64,000 nt of DNA from Bradyrhizobium sp. Ai1a-2 (GTDB lineage: Bacteria > Pseudomonadota > Alphaproteobacteria > Rhizobiales > Xanthobacteraceae). This document shows positions 24,832 to 33,060 of the stretch, in pieces; within the stretch, counting starts at the first letter, position 1, and the number at the start of each line of letters is the position of its first letter. Below the pieces are notes generated by a model. That model did no database searches and had not been told where the DNA came from. It was given only the letters and a program-made list of their open reading frames with translations. The translations under genes and the position numbers were made by a program. The stretch spans positions 1-64,000 of the forward strand of contig NZ_AUEZ01000017.1 in assembly GCF_000426245.1 (NCBI RefSeq), in the 5' to 3' direction.

Positions 24832-25524
24832 ATGTTCGGCAGCTTCGATTTCGACGTCATCCGCCGCTCGCTGCCCTATCTCTTCGTCGACGGCATGACG
24901 TTCACGCTGACGCTGACGGCGCTGACGGCGCTGGGCGGGCTTGTGTTCGGCACGCTGATCGCGCTGATGCGGCTTTCGGGCTTCAAGCTGCTCGGCCGCA
25001 TCGCCGGGCTCTACGTCGATTTCATGCGCTCGCTGCCGCTGGTGCTCGTGATCTTCTGGTTCTATTTCCTGGTGCCCTATATCGGGCAGTGGCTGACCGG
25101 CGCTTCGCGGCCGATCAGTGTCGGCGCGTTTGCGTCCTCGCTGATCACCTTCATCATGTTCGAGGCCGCCTATTTCTCCGAGATCATGCGCGCCGGCATC
25201 CAGTCGATCTCGCGGGGCCAGCCGGCGGCGGCGAGCGCGCTCGGCCTGACCTACGCGCAGAGCATGCGCTACGTCGTACTGCCGCAGGCGTTCCGCAACA
25301 TGCTGCCGGTGCTGCTCACCCAGACCATCGTGCTGTTCCAGGACACCTCGCTGGTCTATGTCCTGTCGATCCCGGATTTCCTCGGCGCCGCCAGCAAGGT
25401 GGCGCAGCGTGACGGCCGGCTGGTCGAGATGTACCTGTTCGCGGCAGCGGTCTATTTTACCATTTCCTGCCTTGCCTCCTTCGGTGTCCGCCGCCTGCAG
25501 GCGCGCATCGCCATTGTCCGGTAG
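24832..25524 (+). CDS. gltK: Amino-acid ABC transporter permease (GltK-like)
   Basis: The ATG at 24832 is 1 nt after the gltJ stop. The 230-residue protein begins MFGSFDFDVIRRSLPYLFVD, like GltK, and has five membrane segments with FMRSLPLVLVIFWFYFLVPY and the EAA loop AAASALGLTYAQSMRYVVLP. It is the second half of the membrane channel. Confidence 0.92.
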   Translation: MFGSFDFDVIRRSLPYLFVDGMTFTLTLTALTALGGLVFGTLIALMRLSGFKLLGRIAGLYVDFMRSLPLVLVIFWFYFLVPYIGQWLTGASRPISVGAFASSLITFIMFEAAYFSEIMRAGIQSISRGQPAAASALGLTYAQSMRYVVLPQAFRNMLPVLLTQTIVLFQDTSLVYVLSIPDFLGAASKVAQRDGRLVEMYLFAAAVYFTISCLASFGVRRLQARIAIVR

Positions 25525-25566
25525 AGCTGGACATGAACCTCAAATTTCGAGACACGGGCTCCTTCA

Positions 25567-25683
25567 CCTCTCCCATAGGGAGAGGTCGAATTGCGCAAGC
25601 AATTCGGGTGAGGGGTTTCGCGCCATCGATAGACCTTAACCCCTCACCCGGCGCTGCGCGCCGACCTCTCCCGTTGGGAGAGG
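25567..25683. repeat. Palindromic intergenic repeat, family D, inside the glt operon
   Basis: CCTCTCCCATAGGGAGAGG and CCTCTCCCGTTGGGAGAGG form end hairpins, with GGGTGAGGGG and CCCCTCACCC as inner arms. It separates gltK from gltL. Confidence 0.85.
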
Positions 25684-25717
25684 CGAACCCGCGTTCGCGG
25701 CAAGAGTTGAGCCAGGC

Positions 25718-26449
25718 ATGATCGAACTTCGCCACGTCGACAAATGGTATGGGCCGACCTTTCAGGTGCTCAAGGACTGCACCACCAGCGTCGCCAAGGG
25801 CGAGGTTGTGGTGGTCTGCGGCCCCTCCGGCTCGGGCAAGTCGACGCTGATCAAATGCGTCAATGCGCTGGAGCCGATCCAGGGCGGCGAGATCATCCTT
25901 GACGGCATCAAGGTCAACGATCCCAGGACCGACCTGCCGAAACTGCGCGCACGTGTCGGCATGGTGTTCCAGCATTTCGAGCTGTTTCCGCATTTGCGGA
26001 TCATCGACAATCTCTGCCTGGCGCAGGAGAAGGTGCTGGCCCGCAAGCACGATGAGGCGGTGGCAAAGGCCATGAAGCTGCTCGATCGCGTCGGGCTGAA
26101 GGAGCACGCGAAGAAATATCCGGCGGAGCTTTCCGGCGGGCAGCAGCAGCGCGTCGCGATTGCGCGGGCGCTGGCGATGGACCCGGTCGCGATGCTGTTC
26201 GACGAGCCGACCTCGGCGCTCGATCCGGAAATGATCAGCGAGGTGCTTGACGTGATGGTCGACCTGGCGCGCGAGGGCATGACCATGATGGTCGTCACCC
26301 ACGAAATGGGCTTTGCCAGCAAGGTCGCACATCGTGTGATCTTCATGGACCAGGGCGAGATCGTCGAGGATGCGCTGAAGGCGGATTTCTTCGGCAAGCC
26401 GCGCAGCGACCGCGCGCAGAAGTTTCTGTCGAAGATCTTGCAGCATTGA
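25718..26449 (+). CDS. gltL: Amino-acid ABC transporter ATP-binding protein (GltL-like)
   Basis: The 243-residue ATPase has Walker [10 protein letters not shown] (35-43), the Q-loop in [11 protein letters not shown], the signature LSGGQQQR, Walker [15 protein letters not shown] and the switch His in VTHEMGF. This pattern is typical of the polar amino-acid uptake (PAAT) group. It energises the GltJK channel. Although separated from gltK by a repeat, no other candidate ATPase is near, so it belongs to the same system. Confidence 0.95.
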   Translation: MIELRHVDKWYGPTFQVLKDCTTSVAKGEVVVVCGPSGSGKSTLIKCVNALEPIQGGEIILDGIKVNDPRTDLPKLRARVGMVFQHFELFPHLRIIDNLCLAQEKVLARKHDEAVAKAMKLLDRVGLKEHAKKYPAELSGGQQQRVAIARALAMDPVAMLFDEPTSALDPEMISEVLDVMVDLAREGMTMMVVTHEMGFASKVAHRVIFMDQGEIVEDALKADFFGKPRSDRAQKFLSKILQH

Positions 26450-26466
26450 GCGCTGCACCATCCGCG

Positions 26467-26585
26467 CTCATTGCGAGCCAACGGGTCGCGCGAACGCGCG
26501 CCCGATGACAGGCTCCACGAAGCAATCCATGGTGCCGCAAGCGGAGAAACGGATTGCTTCGTCGCTATCGCTCCTCGCAATGACG
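26467..26585. repeat. Palindromic intergenic repeat, family C, with an internal insertion
   Basis: CTCATTGCGAG is mirrored by CTCCTCGCAATGACGG, and inner arms GAAGCAATCCA/CGGATTGCTTC pair. About 40 extra bases, rich in GCGCG, lie in the left arm, unlike the other family C copies. Confidence 0.75.
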
Positions 26586-26672
26586 GCGTCCTGGACAAGC
26601 ATAGAAGGTCTATCGGCATTAACGAATTGCGTATAGAAACCTGATCGCATCACCACGTCCGGGAGACTTCGC

Positions 26673-27530
26673 TTGGAAAAGATCGCTTACGTCAACGGCT
26701 CCTTCGTGCCCCTTTCGGAGGCCAAAGTGTCGGTCCTCGACCGCGGCTTCCTGTTCGCCGACGGCATCTATGAGGTAGCCGCCGTGCTCGACGGCAAGCT
26801 GATCGACAATGCCTCGCATCTGGCGCGGCTGGAGCGCTCGGTCGGCGAGATCCGCCTGGAGCTGCCGGAAACCATCGCCCGCATTCAGGAAATCCAGAAG
26901 GAACTGGTGGCGCGCAACGAACTCGTCAACGGCATGGTCTATCTGGAGGTGACGCGCGGCGCGGATACCGGCCGCGACTTTGCGTTTCCCAAGGGGGTGA
27001 GGCCGACGCTGGTGATGTTCACCTCCGAGAAGGACATCGTCGGCGCGCCCTCGGCCAAGACCGGCATCAACGTGATCACCGTGCCCGACATCCGCTGGGA
27101 GCGGCGCGACATCAAGAGCGTAGCGCTGCTGGCGCAGGTGCTGGCCAAGCAGGCGGCGGCCGAAGCCGGCGCCGGCGAGGCCTGGATGATCCAGGACGGC
27201 AAGGTGACCGAGGGCGGCTCGTCCTCCGCTTTCATCCTGACCCAGGACGACGTCATCGTGACCCGGCAGAACGGCAGCGAAATCCTGCCCGGCTGCACCC
27301 GCAAGGCCGTGGTGGCGCTCGCCGAGGAGCGCCAGCTCCGGGTCGAGGAGCGTGCCTTCTCGATCGAGGAGGCGCTGGCCGCCAAGGAAGCCTTCATCAC
27401 CAGCGCCAGCGTGTTCGTGCAGGCGGTGGTCGCAATCGATGGCAAGAAGGTCGGAAATGGCAAGCCCGGCCCGATGGCGGACCGGTTGCGTGAGATCTAC
27501 GTCGAGTTCGCCAAGGCGACCGCGGTGTAG
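26673..27530 (+). CDS. D-amino-acid transaminase-like class IV aminotransferase
   Basis: A TTG at 26673, preceded by GGGAGA, starts a 285-residue protein. The class IV fold is clear: YVNGSFVPLSEAKVSVLDRG, the PLP lysine K148 in RRDIKSVALL, and E180 in VTEGGSSSAF, which holds the pyridine nitrogen. The N-terminal LFADGIYEV and the RRDIKS context favour D-amino-acid transaminase over branched-chain aminotransferase or aminodeoxychorismate lyase. It would interconvert D-amino acids and 2-oxo acids, for example D-alanine and D-glutamate. It follows a complete amino-acid ABC transporter, so the two may serve one pathway. Confidence 0.85.
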   Translation: MEKIAYVNGSFVPLSEAKVSVLDRGFLFADGIYEVAAVLDGKLIDNASHLARLERSVGEIRLELPETIARIQEIQKELVARNELVNGMVYLEVTRGADTGRDFAFPKGVRPTLVMFTSEKDIVGAPSAKTGINVITVPDIRWERRDIKSVALLAQVLAKQAAAEAGAGEAWMIQDGKVTEGGSSSAFILTQDDVIVTRQNGSEILPGCTRKAVVALAEERQLRVEERAFSIEEALAAKEAFITSASVFVQAVVAIDGKKVGNGKPGPMADRLREIYVEFAKATAV

Positions 27531-27539
27531 GCGTAGTTC

Positions 27540-27622
27540 GTCATTGCGAGGAGCGTCAGCGACGAAGCAATCCTCCTCTCCACAAGCCGCGGCATGGATT
27601 GCTTCGCTTCGCTCGCAATGAC
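27540..27622. repeat. Palindromic intergenic repeat, family C
   Basis: GTCATTGCGAGGAGCGTCAG is mirrored by an arm ending TTCGCTCGCAATGAC. It lies between convergent genes. Confidence 0.85.
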
Positions 27623-27636
27623 GATCCTCGACCAAT

Positions 27637-29250
27637 TTAATGCGCGCCGCCGCCGGCAAGTGCGCCCGGCTTCTTCAGGAGCGCCGCGGCGAACAGGGCG
27701 ACGATCAGCGCGACGCCCATCACGTAAAAGGTGTCACTGAAGGCCAGGATATAGGCCTGCTTCTGCACGATCCGGCCGACTGCGACGATCGCGCGGTGGG
27801 TGGCGTCGGCGTGATCGGCGACGCCATGGCTCATGAAATACTGCGTGAGCCGCTCGATCCGCGTGCGGGTCGCCTGCTCCAGCAGGGAGACCGACTGCAT
27901 CAGCACGTTGGAGTGATACTGTTCGCGCTTGGTCAGCAGCGTCTGCAATAGCGCGATGCCGACGGCGCCGCCGAGATTGCGCATCATGTTGAAAAGCCCT
28001 GAGGCCGATCCGGCGTTCTCGGCCTCGATGCCCGCGGTCGCGACCGCCGACAGCGGCGCCATCACCAGCGCCTGGCCGATGGCGCGCACGATGTTCGGCC
28101 AGAACAACTGGTCGGTGGCGTAGTCATTGGTCATGTAGATGTTCATGAAATTGGAGGCTGCGAACAGCGTGAAGCCGACGCCGATGATGATGCGCGGATC
28201 GAAGCGCTGCATCAGCCGCGGCACCAGCGGGATCAGCACTAGCTGCGGCAGCCCGGTCCATGCCAGCACCATGCCGATCTGCTCGGCGTTGTAGCCCTGA
28301 ATCCGTGCCAGATATTGCGGCAGGATGAACACCGAGCCGTAGAGCGCGGTGCCGAGCAGGAAATTGGCCAGCATGCCGAAGCCGAAGTTGCGGCGGAGCA
28401 GCAGGCGCAGGTTGAGCAGCGGCTTGTTCGCGGTCAGCTCGATCACGATGAAAGCCACAAGCGCGACCGCCGCGATGACGGAGAGGCGGACGATGAAGGG
28501 CGAGCCGAACCAGTCGTCTTTGTTGCCTTCCTCCAGCACGGTCTGTAGCGCGGATAGCCCGATTGCCATGGTGATGATTCCGGGCCAGTCGCCTTCGCGT
28601 AAGAGCGAGAGTTTCATCGGCTTGGCGTCCAGCGAGAAATAGAGCATGCCGACCATGATCGCGCCCGGCACCAGGTTGACATAGAAGATGTACTGCCAGC
28701 CCCAGTTCTCGGTGAGATAGCCGCCGATGGTCGGGCCGATGGCCGGAGCGAACGTCGCCGACAGCGCGAACAGCGCGAGCCCAATCGGCTGCTTTGCCTT
28801 CGGCAGCAGCGTGATGATCAGCGTGAACGCCACCGGGATCAGCACACCGCCGGTGAAACCTTGTACCGCGCGCAGCGCGATCATCTGCGGCAGGTCGTGC
28901 GCCAGCGCGCAGGCCCCCGAGAAGACGAGGAACAGGACAGCATTGGTCAGGAGATAGCGGCGGATCGAGAACACCTGCGCGAGCCAGCCGCTCAAGGGGA
29001 TCACCACGATCTCGGCGACCAGATAAGAGGTCGAGATCCAGCCGCCGTCATCGATCCCGGCGCCGATCGCGCCCTGGATGTCCGCGAGCGAGGCGTTGAC
29101 GATCTGGATGTTGAGCACCGCCATGAAGGCGCCGAGGTTGGCGCCAACCACCGCGATCCAGATTTTTGCGGGGATGGACGGCACCGCGGCGGGTTTTGGG
29201 CTGAGATCCGCTGAGGACGCGGCGTTGAGCGTGGGCTGTAGCGTGGTCAT
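27637..29250 (-). CDS. DHA2-family drug:H+ antiporter (EmrB/QacA-like)
   Basis: The 537-residue protein has about 14 membrane segments. Helix 1 reads MAVLNIQIVNASLADIQGAI and matches the DHA2 pattern LDxTIVNVALP; the second region has DDGGWISTSYLVAEIVVIPL and the GW-L-R motif A is partly kept. Residues 150-175 give FALSATFAPAIGPTIGGYLT, the antiporter motif C. It pumps hydrophobic compounds out with H+ and normally works with a periplasmic adaptor. That adaptor is encoded immediately upstream in the same direction. Confidence 0.93.
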   Translation of the reverse strand: MTTLQPTLNAASSADLSPKPAAVPSIPAKIWIAVVGANLGAFMAVLNIQIVNASLADIQGAIGAGIDDGGWISTSYLVAEIVVIPLSGWLAQVFSIRRYLLTNAVLFLVFSGACALAHDLPQMIALRAVQGFTGGVLIPVAFTLIITLLPKAKQPIGLALFALSATFAPAIGPTIGGYLTENWGWQYIFYVNLVPGAIMVGMLYFSLDAKPMKLSLLREGDWPGIITMAIGLSALQTVLEEGNKDDWFGSPFIVRLSVIAAVALVAFIVIELTANKPLLNLRLLLRRNFGFGMLANFLLGTALYGSVFILPQYLARIQGYNAEQIGMVLAWTGLPQLVLIPLVPRLMQRFDPRIIIGVGFTLFAASNFMNIYMTNDYATDQLFWPNIVRAIGQALVMAPLSAVATAGIEAENAGSASGLFNMMRNLGGAVGIALLQTLLTKREQYHSNVLMQSVSLLEQATRTRIERLTQYFMSHGVADHADATHRAIVAVGRIVQKQAYILAFSDTFYVMGVALIVALFAAALLKKPGALAGGGAH

Positions 29251-29308
29251 AGGTCTCGTCCGCTAGCGCATGATGAAGCCGAACTGCTTCCGCGATCGAC
29301 GCTGCACT

Positions 29309-29332
29309 CCCTCTCCCGCAAGCGGGAGAGGC
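29309..29332. repeat. Single family D hairpin between the efflux adaptor and pump genes
   Basis: CCTCTCCCGCAAGCGGGAGAGG is a perfect 9-bp stem hairpin. It sits in the 88-bp gap between the adaptor and the antiporter and may modulate their expression ratio. Confidence 0.75.
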
Positions 29333-29338
29333 GAAACT

Positions 29339-30490
29339 CTAGCCTCCGTTCGGACGCGCCGCGCCGGAGGCGAGCCGGTTCTTGGCTTCCCGCTCAGCCA
29401 GCACGGTGGCCTTGGTGTCGACCGTTGGCACCGCCGACATGCCCGGACGCAAGAGGCCCTTCAGGCTGCTATCGTCGAGCACGATCTTCACCGGCACGCG
29501 CTGCACGATCTTGGTGAAATTGCCGGTGGCGTTGTCCGGCGGCAGCAGGGCGAATTCGAGCCCGCTCGCGGGCGACAGGCTGTCGACATGGCCGCGGAGC
29601 TTGGTGCCGCGGAAGCTGTCGATTTCGACTTCGACCGGCTGGCCGTTGCGCACATGCGTGAGCTGCGTCTCCTTGAAATTCGCCACCACATAGACGGCAT
29701 CGAGCGGCACCACCGCCATCAACTGCGTACCGGCCTGCACATATTGTCCGACCCTGAGCGAGCGCGCGCCGACGGTGCCGTCGACCGGCGCAGTGATGCG
29801 GGTGTAACTGAGGTTCAGCGATGCCTGATGCTCCACCGCGCGGGCGCGATCGAGTTGCGCGACCGCCTTGGCGCGTTCGGTGGTGAGCACATCGACCTTG
29901 CGCTGGGCGGCGAGCAGGCCGGATCTGGAATGCTGCAACTGCGCGTTGCTGGCGCGGAGCGCGGCGTCGGTCTGCTGCGCGCGCTGCACCGTGCCGGAGC
30001 CGGTCTTCATCAGCCCGTCGTAACGAGCCTGCTCCTCCTGCGCGAATTTCAGATTGGCTTCGGCGGCGGCGACGTCCGCCGTGCCTTGCTCGATGATGGG
30101 TTGCTGCAGGGCCAATTGGGCATCGAGGTTGCGCACCGCAGCCTCGGAGGCGTCGACATCGGCGTGGGCCTGGGCGAGGGCGGCGCGGAAATCGCGGTCG
30201 TCGATTTCGGCCAGCAACTGCCCGGCCTTGACCGGCTGGTTATCGCTGACCAGCACCTGTGCGATGTACCCCGAGACCTTTGGCGAGACGATCGTGGAGT
30301 CTGCCTTCACATAAGCGTCATCGGTCGATTCGAGGTAGCGGCCGGTGGTGAGATAGTCGTAGCCAAAATCGGCAACAGCGGCGACGCCGAGCATGGCGGC
30401 CAGCGCCAACGCTGCCCGCCTGATCGCTTGCCGCGACGGGCGCAGGCTTATTTTTTCTTTTGTGTCAGTGACATAGGACGTCGTCGACAT
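29339..30490 (-). CDS. HlyD/EmrA-family membrane fusion protein
   Basis: The start at 30490 follows GGGGTAG. The 383-residue protein has one N-terminal membrane anchor (about residues 28-48), a biotinyl-lipoyl-like segment SPKVSGYIAQVLVSDNQPVK, a coiled-coil hairpin (about residues 95-215), the second lipoyl half TRITAPVDGTVGARSLRVGQ, and a beta-barrel domain. This is the EmrA type. It links the DHA2 antiporter to an outer-membrane factor, which is not encoded here. It is divergent from a LysR gene that probably controls it. Confidence 0.92.
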   Translation of the reverse strand: MSTTSYVTDTKEKISLRPSRQAIRRAALALAAMLGVAAVADFGYDYLTTGRYLESTDDAYVKADSTIVSPKVSGYIAQVLVSDNQPVKAGQLLAEIDDRDFRAALAQAHADVDASEAAVRNLDAQLALQQPIIEQGTADVAAAEANLKFAQEEQARYDGLMKTGSGTVQRAQQTDAALRASNAQLQHSRSGLLAAQRKVDVLTTERAKAVAQLDRARAVEHQASLNLSYTRITAPVDGTVGARSLRVGQYVQAGTQLMAVVPLDAVYVVANFKETQLTHVRNGQPVEVEIDSFRGTKLRGHVDSLSPASGLEFALLPPDNATGNFTKIVQRVPVKIVLDDSSLKGLLRPGMSAVPTVDTKATVLAEREAKNRLASGAARPNGG

Positions 30491-30573
30491 GGCTACCCCG
30501 CATGCGTCTAGGCGCGCCTTCAGGATAGAAGGCCGCCAAATTCGCTGGGTAGATGCGATGTCTTCAGCGCTGT

Positions 30574-30607
30574 GATAATCCCGCAAAAACTGGAAGGATT
30601 ATCCAGT
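30574..30607. promoter_or_regulatory. Candidate LysR-type operator in the efflux divergent promoter
   Basis: GATAATCC (30574-30581) is mirrored by GGATTATC (30596-30603), and ACTGGA-N7-TCCAGT (30589-30607) overlaps it. Both lie in the 143-bp gap between the adaptor gene and the LysR gene, starting 84 bp upstream of the adaptor start. Binding by the adjacent LysR protein is inferred. Confidence 0.5.
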
Positions 30608-30633
30608 GAGAGCAAACAATCGGGAACTCGCTC

Positions 30634-31545
30634 ATGGACCGGTTGACCAGCCTGACGGCCTTTGTCCGGGTGGTAGATAATGGCGGCTTTTCGGCCGCCG
30701 GGCGCCGCCTCAACATGTCCACGACCATGGTCAGCAACCATGTCCAGGCGCTGGAGGACCGGCTCGGCGTGCGGCTGCTCAACCGCACCACACGCAAGGT
30801 GAGCCTCACCGAGGCGGGGCGCACTTATTACGACCGTTGCGTCCAGATTCTTGCCGACATCGAGCAGGCCGACGATATCGCCGGCGCGCTGCATTCGACG
30901 CCGCGCGGCACGCTGCGGGTCTATACCCATACCCATACGGTGCCGTATGTCGCGCCCGTCGTCGCTGAATTCCTGAAGACCTATCCGGAGGTCAGGGTCG
31001 ATCTCTCGATGGGCGAGCGCACGGTCGACATGATCGACGAGGGTTTTGACGTCGCCGTCCGCATGGTCCTGCCGCCGGATTCGAGCCTGATCGTGCGCAG
31101 CCTCGCCACCTGGCGCCACGTGCTGTGCTGCTCGCAAGATTATCTCGAGCGGCACGGCACGGTGCATGAGCTCGCCGAACTCAGCGAGCGCGATTGCGTC
31201 CGCCATGCGAATTATCCGTACCAGGACGAGTGGCGGTTCATCGACCGCAGCGGCGCGCCGGCATCGGTGAAGGTGTCCGGCCGGTTCATCACCAACAGCG
31301 GCGAGGCGCTACGCATGGCGGCGCTTGAGGGGGTCGGCATTTGCCTCGCCGCAGGGTTCATGGTTCACGGCGATCTCGAAGCCGGACGGCTGGTCCGCCT
31401 GCTGCCGGAATACCGGCCCGTCGAACTTTCGCTGAACGCGGTCTATCCGCACCGCCATCATCTGTCGGCGAAGGTGCGGACCTTCATCGACATGCTGGTG
31501 AACCACAGCGCCGAGCAGCGGAAGCTGATCGACCCCTATTCGTGA
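30634..31545 (+). CDS. LysR-family transcriptional regulator
   Basis: The 303-residue protein opens with the LTTR helix-turn-helix (MDRLTSLTAFVRVVDNGGFS, then STTMVSNHVQALEDRLGVRL) and ends with a two-lobe periplasmic-binding-like effector domain (RGTLRVYTHTHTVPYVAPVV onward). It belongs to the subgroup with HTH residues LNRTTRKVSLTEAGRTYYDR. It is transcribed away from the HlyD-DHA2 efflux pair, the standard arrangement for local activation or repression. The inducing compound is unknown. Confidence 0.92.
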   Translation: MDRLTSLTAFVRVVDNGGFSAAGRRLNMSTTMVSNHVQALEDRLGVRLLNRTTRKVSLTEAGRTYYDRCVQILADIEQADDIAGALHSTPRGTLRVYTHTHTVPYVAPVVAEFLKTYPEVRVDLSMGERTVDMIDEGFDVAVRMVLPPDSSLIVRSLATWRHVLCCSQDYLERHGTVHELAELSERDCVRHANYPYQDEWRFIDRSGAPASVKVSGRFITNSGEALRMAALEGVGICLAAGFMVHGDLEAGRLVRLLPEYRPVELSLNAVYPHRHHLSAKVRTFIDMLVNHSAEQRKLIDPYS

Positions 31546-31558
31546 GTGGCGTTGGTCC

Positions 31559-31639
31559 GTAGGATGGGTAGAGCGAAGCGAAACCCATCATTATACACGA
31601 TGAGGGATGATGGGTTTCGCTTCGCTCTACCCATCCTAC
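31559..31639. repeat. Palindromic intergenic repeat, family A variant (perfect 32-bp arms)
   Basis: The arm 31559-31590, starting GTAGGATGGGTAGAGCGAAG, is an exact inverted copy of 31608-31639, with a 17-nt spacer. The GATGGGT core distinguishes it from the GGTGGGC copies. Confidence 0.9.
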
Positions 31640-31754
31640 AGGCCTACAACTTTTCATATTTGCCCGTTGGCGCGTTATTGTTCGCTACGAGGTTATGGCG
31701 CAGCGCGCCGCAATCCAATAAATTGGCGGTGACCAGAGGGCAGGAGGGAGCAGC

Positions 31755-33029
31755 ATGTTTGCGCTGAAGCGGGTGTCATTGTGCCAAATGATGACGCCGC
31801 TTGCCGTAATGCTCGCCTGCCTGATCGCGCCGCTGCCGGTTGCCGCCTTCGGACCGCCGCCGAATGCGCCGCTGTCGATGGAGAAACTCGCGCGCCTCGA
31901 CGACTTCCTCACCGAGCAGAGCGCGACCGGAAAGATTCCCGGCGTGGCGCTGCTGATCCAGCGGCATGGCAAACCGATCTATTTCAAATGCTTCGGCAAG
32001 CGCAATGTCGAAGCGAACATCGATATGACCGCGGATACGATCTTTCCGTTGCATTCGGTGACGAAGACGGTCACCAGCGTGGCGGCGATGATCCTGATCG
32101 ACCGCGGCAAGATCGCGTTGGATGATCCCGTCAGCAAATACATCCCGTCTTTCGCCAACATGAAGGTCGGCGTCGAGCGCAAGGACGAGTCGGGCCGTCC
32201 GGTGCTCGATCTGGTGCCGCTGGTCCGTCCGGTCACGATCGAGGATCTGTTGCTGCACACTTCGGGCATCACCTACGGCTTCTATGGCTCGGGGCTGGTG
32301 AAGGCGGCCTATGACGGCATCTATCTCGGCGATTTCGACAATGCCGAATTCGCCGAGCGGATCTCGAAGCTGCCGCTCGCCGAGCAGCCGCGCACGCTCT
32401 GGGACTACGGTCATTCGATCGATGTGCTCGGCCGCGTCATCGAGGTCGCATCGGGACAATCGCTCTATGAGTTCGAGAAGACGGCGCTGTTCGAGCCGCT
32501 CGGCATGACCACGACCAAGTATTTCCTGACCGATCCGGCGGAGCGCGCCCGCTACGCGCGGCGGCTGCGCAGTGACGAGCGTGTCGAGCGCAATCCGCTC
32601 GACGTCACGCGTTGGGAATCCGGCGGCGGCGGCCTGGTGTCGACGGTTGCCGACATGGCGCGTTACGGCCAGATGCTGCTCAATGGCGGCACGCTGGATG
32701 GCAAGACCATCCTCAGCCCGAAAACCTTCAAGGCGATGACGACCGACCACATTGGTCCGGGATCGGGCGTTGCCCGCAACTATTTCTATTATCCGGGCGA
32801 CGGCTTTGGCTTCGGCTACGGGTTCGGGATCCGCACCGATGCCGGCAATGCCGTGCCGCCTCCGCCGGGCTCGCCCGGCGAGATCAAGTGGGACGGTGCG
32901 TCGGGGGCCTATATCGTCATCGACCCGTCGCAGGACATGTTCTTCGTGCTGCTCTTGAACGCGCCCTCCGGACGGTGGCACGTTGAGGTCAATGTCAAGA
33001 AGATCGTGTACGATGCGTTCGAAAAGTGA
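31755..33029 (+). CDS. Exported serine hydrolase of the beta-lactamase/esterase (class C) family
   Basis: The 424-residue protein has an N-terminal signal peptide (hydrophobic LAVMLACLIAPLPVAA). The catalytic S101-V-T-K104 lies in PLHSVTKTVTS, and Y218-G-H220 stands where YxN is usual in class C serine hydrolases. A third box is suggested by the Gly-rich GFGFGYGFGI and SPGEIKWDGA region. The family includes esterases, D-aminopeptidases and EstB-like enzymes; a lactamase role is not implied. The replacement of Asn by His in the second motif argues for an esterase-type activity. It precedes an acyltransferase gene by 31 nt. Confidence 0.85.
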   Translation: MFALKRVSLCQMMTPLAVMLACLIAPLPVAAFGPPPNAPLSMEKLARLDDFLTEQSATGKIPGVALLIQRHGKPIYFKCFGKRNVEANIDMTADTIFPLHSVTKTVTSVAAMILIDRGKIALDDPVSKYIPSFANMKVGVERKDESGRPVLDLVPLVRPVTIEDLLLHTSGITYGFYGSGLVKAAYDGIYLGDFDNAEFAERISKLPLAEQPRTLWDYGHSIDVLGRVIEVASGQSLYEFEKTALFEPLGMTTTKYFLTDPAERARYARRLRSDERVERNPLDVTRWESGGGGLVSTVADMARYGQMLLNGGTLDGKTILSPKTFKAMTTDHIGPGSGVARNYFYYPGDGFGFGYGFGIRTDAGNAVPPPPGSPGEIKWDGASGAYIVIDPSQDMFFVLLLNAPSGRWHVEVNVKKIVYDAFEK

Positions 33030-33060
33030 TCGAACAGAAATCTGATCCGGAACGGCCCCG

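Noticed and set aside
31755..33029. Antibiotic beta-lactamase
   Set aside because: SxxK is present, but the second motif is YGH and the context is an acyltransferase; an esterase-type serine hydrolase is the safer reading.
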